Assembly: GCA_965267405.1 (NCBI GenBank)
Contig: OZ253954.1
Location: 1,426,001 to 1,490,000, forward strand
DNA: 64,000 bases
DNA from: JAPPOI01 sp028818055
GTDB taxonomy: Bacteria > Pseudomonadota > Alphaproteobacteria > Rhodobacterales > Rhodobacteraceae
Direction: 5' to 3'
In this document: piece after piece, positions 35,347-43,128 of the stretch
Position numbering within the stretch: position 1 is the first letter of the stretch
Layout: every line of letters starts with the position of its first letter
Notes under the pieces: generated by a model
What the model saw: only the letters and a program-made list of their open reading frames with translations
Database searches by the model: none
What the model was told of the DNA's origin: nothing
Made by a program: the position numbers and the translations under genes

Positions 35347-36363
35347 TTACCGGCTTTCAACCAAATCCATCGCTTGTTCAACCGGCAACAGGACAACCAT
35401 TCGGCCAGTGTCGCGTGTTCGTCCCGCTATGTTTCCTGCTTCTTTGCCAGAACCAAAAAAGATATCCGCCCGCTGTGCCCCTTTGATCGCCGAGCCTGTG
35501 TCCTGTGCGACCATTAGCCGACGAATGGGAAGGTCGCCGTCTTTTTCAAGCCAAACTGGTGCGCCCAAGGGAACGAACTCTGGGTCGATGGCCAGTGTTC
35601 GTCCAGCCGTAACCGACCGGTTCATTGCGCCAAGCGGGCCCTTGTTTGCAGGCACCCGAGTCACTTCACGGAAGAAAACGTAAGATGGGTTATGCCAAAG
35701 CAGCTTCGGCCCTTCTTTTGGGTTTCGCTGGACCCATCGCCTTATGGTTTGAGCCGACACTTGGTGGGCCTCAAATATTCCGCGACGAACAAGCTCGTTC
35801 CCTATGGATTTATAAGGGTGGCCATTCTTGCCACCGTACCCGACCCGAAGTCGGCTACCATCCGATAGTTTTATCCGTCCAGATCCCTGCACCTGAAGGA
35901 AAAACTTATCGACCGGGTCTGACAGCCAGACCAGTTCAAGGCCGCGGCCCTCCAATACGCCCGATGTTTCAATTTCTTCGCGAGTGAGCCAAGGCTGGCC
36001 TTTTGGCGCATCCGACGGCCGCCGATAAAGTGGATACTTGAACGCGCCCGCTTCAACACGTGATCCTTCAAGCTCGGGTTCGTAGTACCCAGTGAAAAGC
36101 GCCTCACTTCCGTCTGAGATTTCGACTGGTCGGAAGAAAGTCTCGAAGAATGTCCGCGACGCGCCCTCTTTTGCAGCCATAGCGCAAAGGACCGGCCAGT
36201 CCCCGATTTTCAAGTCTCCGCAGGTTTCCTGGAACGCTACGCGGGCAGCGTCGTGATCGTCGGCCGCCCAGCCGTCGAGATCGGTCCAGTCCAGCAGTTT
36301 TGCTTCGGCGGACGCCATGCCAGCCGCAAAGGTCAAAGCCATTGCCGCCGCATTAAATCGCAT
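35347..36363 (-). CDS. mltA: Membrane-bound lytic murein transglycosylase A
   Basis: Periplasmic peptidoglycan lytic transglycosylase of 338 aa with a signal peptide (residues 1-20). The MltA domain shows FTGYYEPELEG, and the 3D domain shows MVAQDTGSAIKGAQRADIFFG with the catalytic aspartate region. There is no lipobox cysteine near the cleavage site, so it may be soluble in the periplasm. ATG at 36363 is used; a GTG three bases earlier is possible. It overlaps the end of the Tim44-like gene. Confidence 0.93.
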   Translation of the reverse strand: MRFNAAAMALTFAAGMASAEAKLLDWTDLDGWAADDHDAARVAFQETCGDLKIGDWPVLCAMAAKEGASRTFFETFFRPVEISDGSEALFTGYYEPELEGSRVEAGAFKYPLYRRPSDAPKGQPWLTREEIETSGVLEGRGLELVWLSDPVDKFFLQVQGSGRIKLSDGSRLRVGYGGKNGHPYKSIGNELVRRGIFEAHQVSAQTIRRWVQRNPKEGPKLLWHNPSYVFFREVTRVPANKGPLGAMNRSVTAGRTLAIDPEFVPLGAPVWLEKDGDLPIRRLMVAQDTGSAIKGAQRADIFFGSGKEAGNIAGRTRDTGRMVVLLPVEQAMDLVESR

Positions 36364-37025
36364 CACTCTCCTGTCGCGACCAGTTGCCAGTTCGGATCGT
36401 CAGACCCAAATTTCCGACCAAACGACCAGACGTCGCGCTGGCGTTTAATCTCGTTTGGATTGCCTTCGACGATATCGCCGTCCCGATTGCGCACAACCGA
36501 GGTGATTTCACCAACGAACTTGACGGTCACTTCACCTTCATTGGTTTCACGATTGAATTCAGCTTCCTTCAGCGCGACTTCGCGAACTCCGACGAAATTG
36601 GCTTCGACAGTAAGTCCTTCGCTTTCGCGGTGGTCGATGACTGATTGGAATGTCTCTGCAACTTCGTCCGACAAGAAGCCGCGTACATCAGACAGGTCAC
36701 CCTTTTCGAACGCCATCAGTATCATTTCGTACGCACCGCGTGCGCCTTCAAGAAATTCGCTAACGCCAAAGCCAGGCTCGGCCATCTTCATGGCGCCCAA
36801 TGCTTTTGCGCTGGAGGATCCGTCTTCAACGTGATCGGTGATATCGCGATCTGGTCCGCCTTCGATAACGTCAAACTCTGGGCGGCCGGAGCGGCTGGAT
36901 GATGTGGGTCCGGAGACAGGCGGTTTTTCGAATCCGTCGCGGGTGCCCAAGACACTGCGCAATCGAAGGATCAGGAAAACGGCGATGCCGGCAAGGACCA
37001 GCAGTTGAATCAATGATGAGCTCAT
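36363..37025 (-). CDS. Tim44/TimA-family membrane protein
   Basis: A 220-aa protein with one N-terminal membrane segment, a polar linker and a Tim44-like domain (about 90-218). Bacterial Tim44-like proteins are inner-membrane proteins related to the mitochondrial import subunit; their job in bacteria is not settled. The ATG at 37025 puts the hydrophobic segment at residues 4-20; a longer frame would add 16 unlikely basic residues. It is coupled to mltA and lies close to secB and fxsA, a conserved alphaproteobacterial arrangement. Confidence 0.88.
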   Translation of the reverse strand: MSSSLIQLLVLAGIAVFLILRLRSVLGTRDGFEKPPVSGPTSSSRSGRPEFDVIEGGPDRDITDHVEDGSSSAKALGAMKMAEPGFGVSEFLEGARGAYEMILMAFEKGDLSDVRGFLSDEVAETFQSVIDHRESEGLTVEANFVGVREVALKEAEFNRETNEGEVTVKFVGEITSVVRNRDGDIVEGNPNEIKRQRDVWSFGRKFGSDDPNWQLVATGE

Positions 37026-37129
37026 TTTTACTCTCAGAAGACGAAGTCTTGGGTTTCTGCACGTGCGATCCATATGTAGGATGCAGAAGGGCCTAAGTCT
37101 ACCTACGGCCCTGCTACGAAAGGATTGAA

Positions 37130-37597
37130 ATGCGCCTGTTTCTCTTGTTTTTGATCGTTCCTTTGGTCGAAATCGCCCTGTTTATCCAAGTAGGTGGCCT
37201 GATTGGGCTGCTTCCGACTCTCCTAATCGTGATAATTACAGCCGTTGTTGGCACGATTTTGGTGCGAAGCCAGGGGTTTGGCGTGCTCAATCAGCTTCGT
37301 GGTTCATTGAATGAATTCAAGGACCCAACCGAACCACTGGTGCACGGGGCCATGATCCTGTTCTCGGGCGCTTTGTTGCTCACGCCAGGGTTTTTTACCG
37401 ATGCAGTCGGTTTTGCACTTTTGGTGCCTGGAATTCGAACAGCAATTTTTCAGGCTGTTCGGTCTCGTATCAACATCCAGCCCCTTCATCCCGCAGACAG
37501 ACACAATGGCCCACAAGGCGAAACGATTATTGACGCTGAATACGAAGACCTCGGCACTTCCGAGCCGAAGGGTCCATCGGGCTGGACCCGGCATTGA
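37130..37597 (+). CDS. fxsA: FxsA family membrane protein
   Basis: Cytoplasmic-membrane protein of 155 aa with three or four hydrophobic segments and a hydrophilic C-terminal tail (about 110-155). The N-terminus (FLIVPLVEIALFIQVG) and the middle (LLLTPGFFTDAVGF) are FxsA signatures. In E. coli FxsA suppresses phage T7 exclusion by the F plasmid; its normal role is unknown. It is divergent from the Tim44-like gene and upstream of secB. Confidence 0.9.
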   Translation: MRLFLLFLIVPLVEIALFIQVGGLIGLLPTLLIVIITAVVGTILVRSQGFGVLNQLRGSLNEFKDPTEPLVHGAMILFSGALLLTPGFFTDAVGFALLVPGIRTAIFQAVRSRINIQPLHPADRHNGPQGETIIDAEYEDLGTSEPKGPSGWTRH

Positions 37598-37657
37598 GCG
37601 CAGTAGCCGGCTCTGCTAGACGATCCGCTAAATTGAATCACCCAAACGGAGCTTTTT

Positions 37658-38152
37658 ATGGCTGAAAACGATAACGGGGCCGCACCGACGCCTCCGACCC
37701 CGCCGCAGATGAAGGTGCTGGGTCAATTCATCCGCGACATGTCTTTTGAGAACATTGTGTCTCAAAAACCAATTCAGGGTGAGGTTCAGCCAGACATCCA
37801 GGTTCAGGTGGCGCTTGACGCGAAGAAGCGCGGAGACAACCAGTACGAGGTCATTTCCAAGTACAACATCACCTCGAAAGTGAAAGATGGCGACGCCACG
37901 ATCTTCGTCCTCGAACTTGAATACGCCGGGATCTTCCAGATCGAAAACGTTCCAGAGGAACAACTACACCCGTTCCTTCTGATCGAATGCCCCCGCATGA
38001 CGTTCCCGTTTGTGCGGCGTTTGGTTGGCGACATCACTCGCGAAGGTGGTTTCCCACCGCTCAACCTCGACACGGTCGATTTTGTTGCGCTTTATCGCCA
38101 GACAATGTTGCAGCGCCAGCAGGCTCAGGCAGAAGGCCAGCCCGTCAGCTAA
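37658..38152 (+). CDS. secB: Protein-export chaperone SecB
   Basis: Tetrameric export chaperone of 164 aa that keeps preproteins unfolded and hands them to SecA. Family segments are YIRDLSFEN-like FIRDMSFENIV (residues 24-34), the CPRMTFPF-like CPRMTFPFVRRL and GGFPPLNLDTVDF. The last eight bases overlap the end of dnaQ in antisense. AT-poor upstream sequence; no promoter picked. Confidence 0.97.
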   Translation: MAENDNGAAPTPPTPPQMKVLGQFIRDMSFENIVSQKPIQGEVQPDIQVQVALDAKKRGDNQYEVISKYNITSKVKDGDATIFVLELEYAGIFQIENVPEEQLHPFLLIECPRMTFPFVRRLVGDITREGGFPPLNLDTVDFVALYRQTMLQRQQAQAEGQPVS

Positions 38153-38840
38153 AGCGCGCCCAAAGTGCTTTTTCGCCCATGCCGGAAATGAAATCGGCGT
38201 GGGCTTTTTCTTCCGCGTCCGTAAGTCGTGGCTTGAGAGGTGTTGGTCGCTGACCAACCCGCCCTTGGTCATTCGAACCCGCGGCTTGGGTAACTGGAGC
38301 CGCGTTCTCGGCAAGACCGAAGTCCGGCTGCCGACCGCCGATAAGTTCTAGATAGACTTCTGCCAGAATCTCGCTGTCGAGAAGTGCGCCGTGGAGTGTG
38401 CGGGCAGAGTTGTCGATTCCATACCGTCTGCACAACGCATCCAGCGATGCGGGAGAGCCAGGGAATTTCTTCCGTGCAATCGCCAACGTATCGACCGCAC
38501 GCTCCCAGTCCAAATGGGGTTTACCCACCCAGCCAAGCTCAGCGTTTAGAAACTTCATGTCGAACGCGGCGTTGTGAATAACAAGCTTTGCGTCTCCAAC
38601 AAATTCTATGAAGTCCTCCGCGATGTCCTTGAACACCGGTTTGTCCTTCAAGAAGTCGTCTCCCAGCCCATGAACTTCAAACGCGTCCTGCGGCATGGAC
38701 CGCTCGGGGTTAATATACTGATGATATGTCTTTCCCGTGGGAACATGACGAAGCAATTCGACCGCGCCGATTTCCACAATACGGTCGCCGGATTCGGGAT
38801 CGAACCCCGTGGTTTCTGTATCCAAGACAATTTCACGCAT
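38145..38840 (-). CDS. dnaQ: DNA polymerase III epsilon subunit
   Basis: Proofreading 3'-5' exonuclease of the replicase, 231 aa. Exo I DTETTGFD is at residues 7-14, Exo II HNAAFDMKFLN near 92-102, and the Exo III region HGALLDSEILAEVYL near 155-170. The ATG at 38840 overlaps the coaE stop by 8 bp; the longer frame runs inside coaE. It belongs to the maf-aroE-coaE-dnaQ operon running away from the putative origin. Confidence 0.96.
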   Translation of the reverse strand: MREIVLDTETTGFDPESGDRIVEIGAVELLRHVPTGKTYHQYINPERSMPQDAFEVHGLGDDFLKDKPVFKDIAEDFIEFVGDAKLVIHNAAFDMKFLNAELGWVGKPHLDWERAVDTLAIARKKFPGSPASLDALCRRYGIDNSARTLHGALLDSEILAEVYLELIGGRQPDFGLAENAAPVTQAAGSNDQGRVGQRPTPLKPRLTDAEEKAHADFISGMGEKALWARFS

Positions 38841-39432
38841 CGCTGATCCTGGCGGTGATCTTCTCGATGACATCTCGCACGGCACTTCGCGCAGTTTCAA
38901 GCGTGGTCGTTTCGATGACAAAGTCTGCCCGCGCTCTTTTTTCGTCATCCGGCATTTGTTTCGCCAAGATCATTTCAAGCTTTTCTTCGGTCATTCCTTC
39001 GCGCTCAAGTACACGGCGCCTTTGCTCAGCCTGATCGACCGAAACAACCACAACAGCATCGACCCATTCGTTGGCCCCCGTTTCAAACAAAAGCGGAATA
39101 TCGACGAGCGCAATTTCAGCTTTGGAATCCTCGAGAAATTGAGCACGATGGTGTGCCACGAGTGGATGTATGGCTGACTCAATGGCCTTCAGTCGTTCCG
39201 GGTTTCCAGCAATCCAATTCGAAAGCTCGGACCGATCAACGCCCTCTGCGCCAACGGATTCTGGGGAAAGCTTGGCTATTTCTTCGGCGCCTTCATGTCC
39301 TGGTAAGTACAGCTCGTGCACTGCGTCGTCCGCGCTCCAAACCGGAATGCCTTCGTCCGCAAACATTTGGGCTGTGGTCGACTTGCCCATACCAATTGAG
39401 CCAGTCAAACCGATGACGAACGGTTTGCTCAC
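38833..39432 (-). CDS. coaE: Dephospho-CoA kinase
   Basis: Last enzyme of coenzyme A synthesis (199 aa): ATP-dependent phosphorylation of dephospho-CoA. The P-loop GSIGMGKST is at 11-19 and the SADDAVHELY region follows. The start is a GTG at 39432 overlapping the aroE stop by 4 bp (GTGA); the longer frame lies inside aroE. Confidence 0.95.
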   Translation of the reverse strand: MSKPFVIGLTGSIGMGKSTTAQMFADEGIPVWSADDAVHELYLPGHEGAEEIAKLSPESVGAEGVDRSELSNWIAGNPERLKAIESAIHPLVAHHRAQFLEDSKAEIALVDIPLLFETGANEWVDAVVVVSVDQAEQRRRVLEREGMTEEKLEMILAKQMPDDEKRARADFVIETTTLETARSAVRDVIEKITARISDA

Positions 39433-40262
39433 CTTAGTACGGCCTTGCGCAATTCGTCGTCCACTTCCGGCCTGACACCAAACCAACGCTCAAAACCCGG
39501 CGCCGCCTGATGAAGCAGCATTCCCAACCCATCAACAGTCGTACATCCGATCGACTTTGCGTGTGCAAGGAGCTTCGTCTCTAGTGGCGTATAGACCAGA
39601 TCAGTCACAGTGGCGCTTGGCAACAAGGCGTCCAGTGGCACACGCATCTCAGGCGCACCTTCCATTCCCAGCGAGCTTGTATTGACAACGGTCGCCGCGC
39701 CATCAATCGCATTTCCAGCCTGAACCCAGTCGTAAACTTCAATCTTCGTTCCGAATTCCTGTCGCAGTGCTTCTGCGCGCGTTTTGGTTCGGTTCGTCAG
39801 GCGGATTTCCGGTACGCCCACATCTATCAATGCCGCAACGATGGCGCGTGCGGCTCCGCCCGCACCTATTACCGCTGCGGGCCCAGCTGCCGGATTCCAG
39901 TTCGGTGCATTCTGCCGCAGGTTTTCAATGAAGCCGTACCCATCGGTGTTGTCGGCGTGAATTTTTCCGTCTTTGCGAAAGATCAGGGTATTCGACGCAC
40001 CCATCACGGCTGCTCTGTCAGTTACGAGGTCGGCGATCTGAAGCGCGTGTTCCTTATGCGGAATGGTTACGTTCACTCCAGCGAACCCCAGCCGTGGAAG
40101 TACGCGTAGCGCATCCTCCAAATCGTCCGGCGCAATTTCCATGGGAATGTAATGCCCGTTGATGCCGTACCTTTTCAGCCAGTGGCCGTGCAGGCGCGGC
40201 GACTTTGAGTGTGCAATCGGCGAGCCAATAACGCCGGCTAAGGGAATGTTGCGTTTGCTCAT
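39429..40262 (-). CDS. aroE: Shikimate dehydrogenase
   Basis: NADPH-dependent enzyme of 277 aa reducing 3-dehydroshikimate to shikimate in aromatic amino acid synthesis. GSPIAHSKSPRLH (13-25) carries the substrate-binding Ser residues, NVTIPHKEHA the catalytic lysine (near 67), and GAGGAARAIV the NADP motif. Four-base overlaps with maf upstream and coaE downstream show translational coupling. Confidence 0.96.
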   Translation of the reverse strand: MSKRNIPLAGVIGSPIAHSKSPRLHGHWLKRYGINGHYIPMEIAPDDLEDALRVLPRLGFAGVNVTIPHKEHALQIADLVTDRAAVMGASNTLIFRKDGKIHADNTDGYGFIENLRQNAPNWNPAAGPAAVIGAGGAARAIVAALIDVGVPEIRLTNRTKTRAEALRQEFGTKIEVYDWVQAGNAIDGAATVVNTSSLGMEGAPEMRVPLDALLPSATVTDLVYTPLETKLLAHAKSIGCTTVDGLGMLLHQAAPGFERWFGVRPEVDDELRKAVLR

Positions 40263-40855
40263 GCTTTAAGCGTGCCTCGCAATGTCAAATAGGACAAGAG
40301 CTCCAAAAGCGGTAGCCCAAGAACATTGAAGTAGTCGCCCTCAATCTTGCCGAACAGGCGGATGCCTTCTTCTTCGAGCTTATAGGCTCCTACACTGTGA
40401 CGAATACTTTCCCAATTTCTATCGATGTACTCTGCGAGAAATTCGTCCGAAAACTTTCTCATTGTCAGACGCACAACACCAACGTGCCGCCAGATAGGTT
40501 TTGCATCTTCGTAGATCACCGCTGCAGACAAGAGTTGATGTGTTTCTCCGCGCAACGCCTTCAGCTGCTGTTCTGCTCGTTCGACACTGTCCGGTTTTGA
40601 AAACAACTCGCCCTTGAGCGAGAGGACCTGGTCGCACCCCAAAACCAAAGCGTCGGGATGCCTTTGCGAAACGCGGCGCGCTTTCGCTTCGGCCAAGGCG
40701 TCAGCTATGTCGCGCGGACTTGCTCCATCGGCCTTCAAAGATTGTTTGATTGTTTCCTCATCAACGCGGGCATTTACTACATCGTGTTCAACGCCGGCGT
40801 TCTTTAGTAGTCTGGCGCGGATTTCGGAACCGGAAGCTAGGATGAGCTGTGTCAT
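40259..40855 (-). CDS. maf: Maf family nucleotide pyrophosphatase
   Basis: A 198-aa Maf protein with the signature LASGSEIRARLL at 6-17 and the conserved LGCDQVL. Maf proteins hydrolyse non-canonical or modified NTPs and have been linked to septum control. It is the first gene of the minus-strand operon leaving the putative origin; in Caulobacter and other alphaproteobacteria the same gene block lies beside oriC. Confidence 0.93.
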   Translation of the reverse strand: MTQLILASGSEIRARLLKNAGVEHDVVNARVDEETIKQSLKADGASPRDIADALAEAKARRVSQRHPDALVLGCDQVLSLKGELFSKPDSVERAEQQLKALRGETHQLLSAAVIYEDAKPIWRHVGVVRLTMRKFSDEFLAEYIDRNWESIRHSVGAYKLEEEGIRLFGKIEGDYFNVLGLPLLELLSYLTLRGTLKA

Positions 40856-40972
40856 GATGTGGACATAGCTGGGGGAAAGTCTGTGCGCCAGACTGTGCGT
40901 GATGTCTGCAAAACTTCAGCTTCAACGATCAGGTGGGGGTATGCTTGGACTACAGAAAGTTTTGCCGGGATT

Positions 40973-40987
40973 TGTCCACCGTGGACA
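40973..40987. repeat. Inverted repeat in the putative origin
   Basis: TGTCCAC-C-GTGGACA, a perfect 7-bp inverted repeat around one base. Each arm contains the TCCAC core of a DnaA box, so it may be a paired DnaA site or the operator of another factor. Confidence 0.5.
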
Positions 40988-41148
40988 CAGAATTCTGCGT
41001 CTATGTGGAGAACCGGTTTGTCAAAATTTCCTCCCCGATTTATCAACAGAGCTTCTCAACGGCGGCACCCATTTAAATCATTGATATGTATGGTTTATTG
41101 CGGGTTTTCTCACAGATTTGGGGCTTTGAGATTTGATCTATCCTCACG

Positions 41149-41177
41149 TTGGATAAGTCAGTTAACAGATCTTTAAT
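41149..41177 (+). promoter_or_regulatory. Promoter with overlapping CtrA box, in putative oriC
   Basis: TTGGAT (41149-41154), a 17-base spacer and TTTAAT (41172-41177) could drive transcription toward hemJ. The perfect CtrA box TTAA-CAGATCT-TTAA (41162-41176) covers the spacer and -10, so bound CtrA would repress it. The second half-site overlaps a DnaA-box-like sequence. Confidence 0.55.
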
Positions 41178-41264
41178 CCACGGTATCCCAAGGCCCTACA
41201 ACACCAACATCTTTTCTTTCTTATATTTATTTTATTAGGAAGGGCTGAGAACAAGGACGGGAAT

Positions 41265-41708
41265 ATGCTTGAAACTTTGTATCCTTGGGTGAAATCCCTC
41301 CATGTGATTTCAGTCATCGCGTGGATGGCGGGTCTGTTCTATTTGCCCAGACTTTTTGTCTATCACGCTGAGCGGGCCGGAAGCACCGGCGAGTTGCATG
41401 AACTTTTTCAAACGATGGAAGTCAGGCTGCTTCGGGCCATTATGAACCCTGCGATGATCGCCACTTGGATCTTTGGTCTGATCATGGTTGCAACGCCCGG
41501 GTACATTGATTGGTCTGAGTTTTGGCCCTGGACAAAAGCAGCGGCTGTTCTGGTCATGACCTGGTTTCATCATTGGTGTGGATTGCGTCGCAAAGACTTC
41601 ATGAATGGAACCAACACAAGAACCGGCCGACATTACCGGATCATGAATGAAGTTCCGACGGTTCTTCTCATCATCATCATCATTTCTGTCATTGCGCGAC
41701 CTTTCTAG
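41265..41708 (+). CDS. hemJ: Protoporphyrinogen IX oxidase HemJ
   Basis: Membrane protein of 147 aa with four hydrophobic segments, of the HemJ (UPF0093) family that oxidises protoporphyrinogen IX to protoporphyrin IX. The conserved histidine is His13 in VKSLHVISVIAWMAGLFYLPR, and the conserved lysine region is in WTKAAAVLVM. It is the first plus-strand gene right of the putative origin, where other alphaproteobacteria often have hemE or hemH. Confidence 0.93.
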   Translation: MLETLYPWVKSLHVISVIAWMAGLFYLPRLFVYHAERAGSTGELHELFQTMEVRLLRAIMNPAMIATWIFGLIMVATPGYIDWSEFWPWTKAAAVLVMTWFHHWCGLRRKDFMNGTNTRTGRHYRIMNEVPTVLLIIIIISVIARPF

Positions 41709-41713
41709 AAAAG

Positions 41714-41742
41714 TTGACTTGGGCGTGCCGAAATCCTAAATA
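41714..41742 (+). promoter_or_regulatory. Sigma-70-type promoter of rho
   Basis: TTGACT (41714-41719), a 17-base spacer and TAAATA (41737-41742), a near-consensus housekeeping promoter just after hemJ. It implies a leader of roughly 75-80 bases before the rho start codon. Confidence 0.6.
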
Positions 41743-41827
41743 CCGCTGCGTTGGTCGTCCTGACTGACGTTGAGATTCCAAACTTGTATCGCAAAGTCCG
41801 GCCCAGCCCGGCTGAAGGAATTATTGT

Positions 41828-43096
41828 ATGTCTGATCGCCTCAATCTTTCAGAATTGAAATCGAAGTCGCCTAAAGAGCTCTTGGACCTTGCAGAGGACC
41901 TTGAGATCGAAAACGCGTCCACAATGCGCAAGGGCGAGATGATGTTCTCGATCCTGAAGGAGCGTGCGGATGACGATTGGACGATTGGAGGAGACGGGGT
42001 TCTTGAGGTGCTTCAGGATGGCTTCGGATTTCTTCGATCACCGGAAGCAAACTATCTTCCAGGTCCGGATGACATCTATGTCTCGCCGGAAATGATCCGC
42101 CAGTTCGCCTTGCGGACTGGGGACACAGTGGAAGGCGTGATCCGCGAACCAAACGACAACGAGCGTTACTTCGCGATGACGAAGGTCGAGAAGATCAACT
42201 TCGAAGATCCTGAGAAAGCGCGCCACAAGGTCAGCTTCGATAACCTGACGCCGCTTTATCCAGACGAACGTCTGAAGATGGAGATTGAAGACCCGACCAT
42301 CAAGGATAAGTCAGCGCGCGTTATCGATCTGGTTGCGCCGATTGGTAAAGGACAACGGTCTTTGATCGTGGCGCCGCCGCGGACAGGTAAGACCGTCATT
42401 CTGCAGAATATCGCGCATTCGATCGAAACCAATCATCCCGAATGCTATTTGATCGTGCTTCTCATCGACGAACGTCCTGAGGAAGTTACGGATATGCAGC
42501 GCTCGGTGAAGGGCGAGGTTGTCTCTTCAACCTTTGACGAACCAGCAACCCGCCACGTAGCCGTTTCGGATATGGTTATCGAAAAAGCGAAGCGCTTGGT
42601 CGAGCACAAGCGTGATGTTGTTATCTTGCTGGATTCGATCACGCGTCTTGGTCGCGCGTTTAACACCGTCGTTCCTTCATCGGGTAAAGTTTTGACCGGC
42701 GGTGTCGATGCGAACGCTCTTCAGCGCCCGAAGCGTTTCTTCGGTGCTGCGCGAAACATTGAAGAGGGCGGGTCGCTGACGATTATCGCGACGGCCCTGA
42801 TCGAGACTGGCAGCCGGATGGACGAAGTTATCTTCGAAGAATTCAAAGGCACCGGTAACAGCGAAATCGTTCTGGATCGGAAAGTTGCTGACAAGCGTGT
42901 CTACCCAGCGATGGACATCCTCAAATCCGGTACGCGGAAAGAAGACCTGTTGGTCGACAAGAACGACCTCCAGAAGACCTTTGTTTTGCGCCGCATTCTC
43001 AACCCTATGGGCACAACAGATGCAATCGAGTTTCTTTTGTCGAAGCTTAAGCAAACAAAGACGAATGCGGAATTCTTCGACTCTATGAACACGTAA
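41828..43096 (+). CDS. rho: Transcription termination factor Rho
   Basis: Hexameric RNA-dependent ATPase of 422 aa that ends transcription. Rho N-terminal domain (about 5-45), cold-shock-like RNA-binding domain with GDGVLEVLQDGFGFLR (55-70), and ATPase with the P-loop APPRTGKT at 182-189. It has its own promoter. Rho controls its own synthesis through the leader in some bacteria; the leader here is long enough but shows no obvious structure. Confidence 0.97.
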   Translation: MSDRLNLSELKSKSPKELLDLAEDLEIENASTMRKGEMMFSILKERADDDWTIGGDGVLEVLQDGFGFLRSPEANYLPGPDDIYVSPEMIRQFALRTGDTVEGVIREPNDNERYFAMTKVEKINFEDPEKARHKVSFDNLTPLYPDERLKMEIEDPTIKDKSARVIDLVAPIGKGQRSLIVAPPRTGKTVILQNIAHSIETNHPECYLIVLLIDERPEEVTDMQRSVKGEVVSSTFDEPATRHVAVSDMVIEKAKRLVEHKRDVVILLDSITRLGRAFNTVVPSSGKVLTGGVDANALQRPKRFFGAARNIEEGGSLTIIATALIETGSRMDEVIFEEFKGTGNSEIVLDRKVADKRVYPAMDILKSGTRKEDLLVDKNDLQKTFVLRRILNPMGTTDAIEFLLSKLKQTKTNAEFFDSMNT

Positions 43097-43099
43097 TTT

Positions 43100-43115
43100 A
43101 CTGATTTAAATCAGT
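43100..43115. repeat. 16-bp perfect palindrome between rho and mnmE
   Basis: ACTGATTT-AAATCAGT, uninterrupted, four bases after the rho stop and 13 before mnmE. There is no T-run after it, so it is not a standard terminator; it could be a protein-binding site or a weak RNA hairpin. Confidence 0.7.
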
Positions 43116-43128
43116 GGGTTAGGCGGAA

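Larger units (their letters stand above)
40856..41264. other. oriC: Putative chromosomal replication origin (oriC)
   Basis: A 409-base gene-free region between divergent maf and hemJ. DnaA-box-like nonamers are TTATCAACA at 41040-41048 and, on the minus strand, TTCTCCACA at 41004-41012 (one mismatch each to TTATCCACA). Weaker ones are TTGTCCACC at 40972-40980, CTATCCTCA at 41138-41146, minus-strand TTATCCAAC at 41148-41156 and TAATCCACG at 41174-41182. An AT-rich tract (41209-41237) could be the unwinding element, and a CtrA box overlaps the last DnaA-like site. maf-aroE-coaE-dnaQ-secB on one side and rho and parAB on the other match origin neighbourhoods in this class. Confidence 0.75.

Noticed and set aside
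38785..38820. tRNA-like arm (GGATTCGGGATCGAACCCCG)
   Set aside because: It lies in dnaQ codons for the Exo I region and no acceptor stem or anticodon arm can be folded around it.
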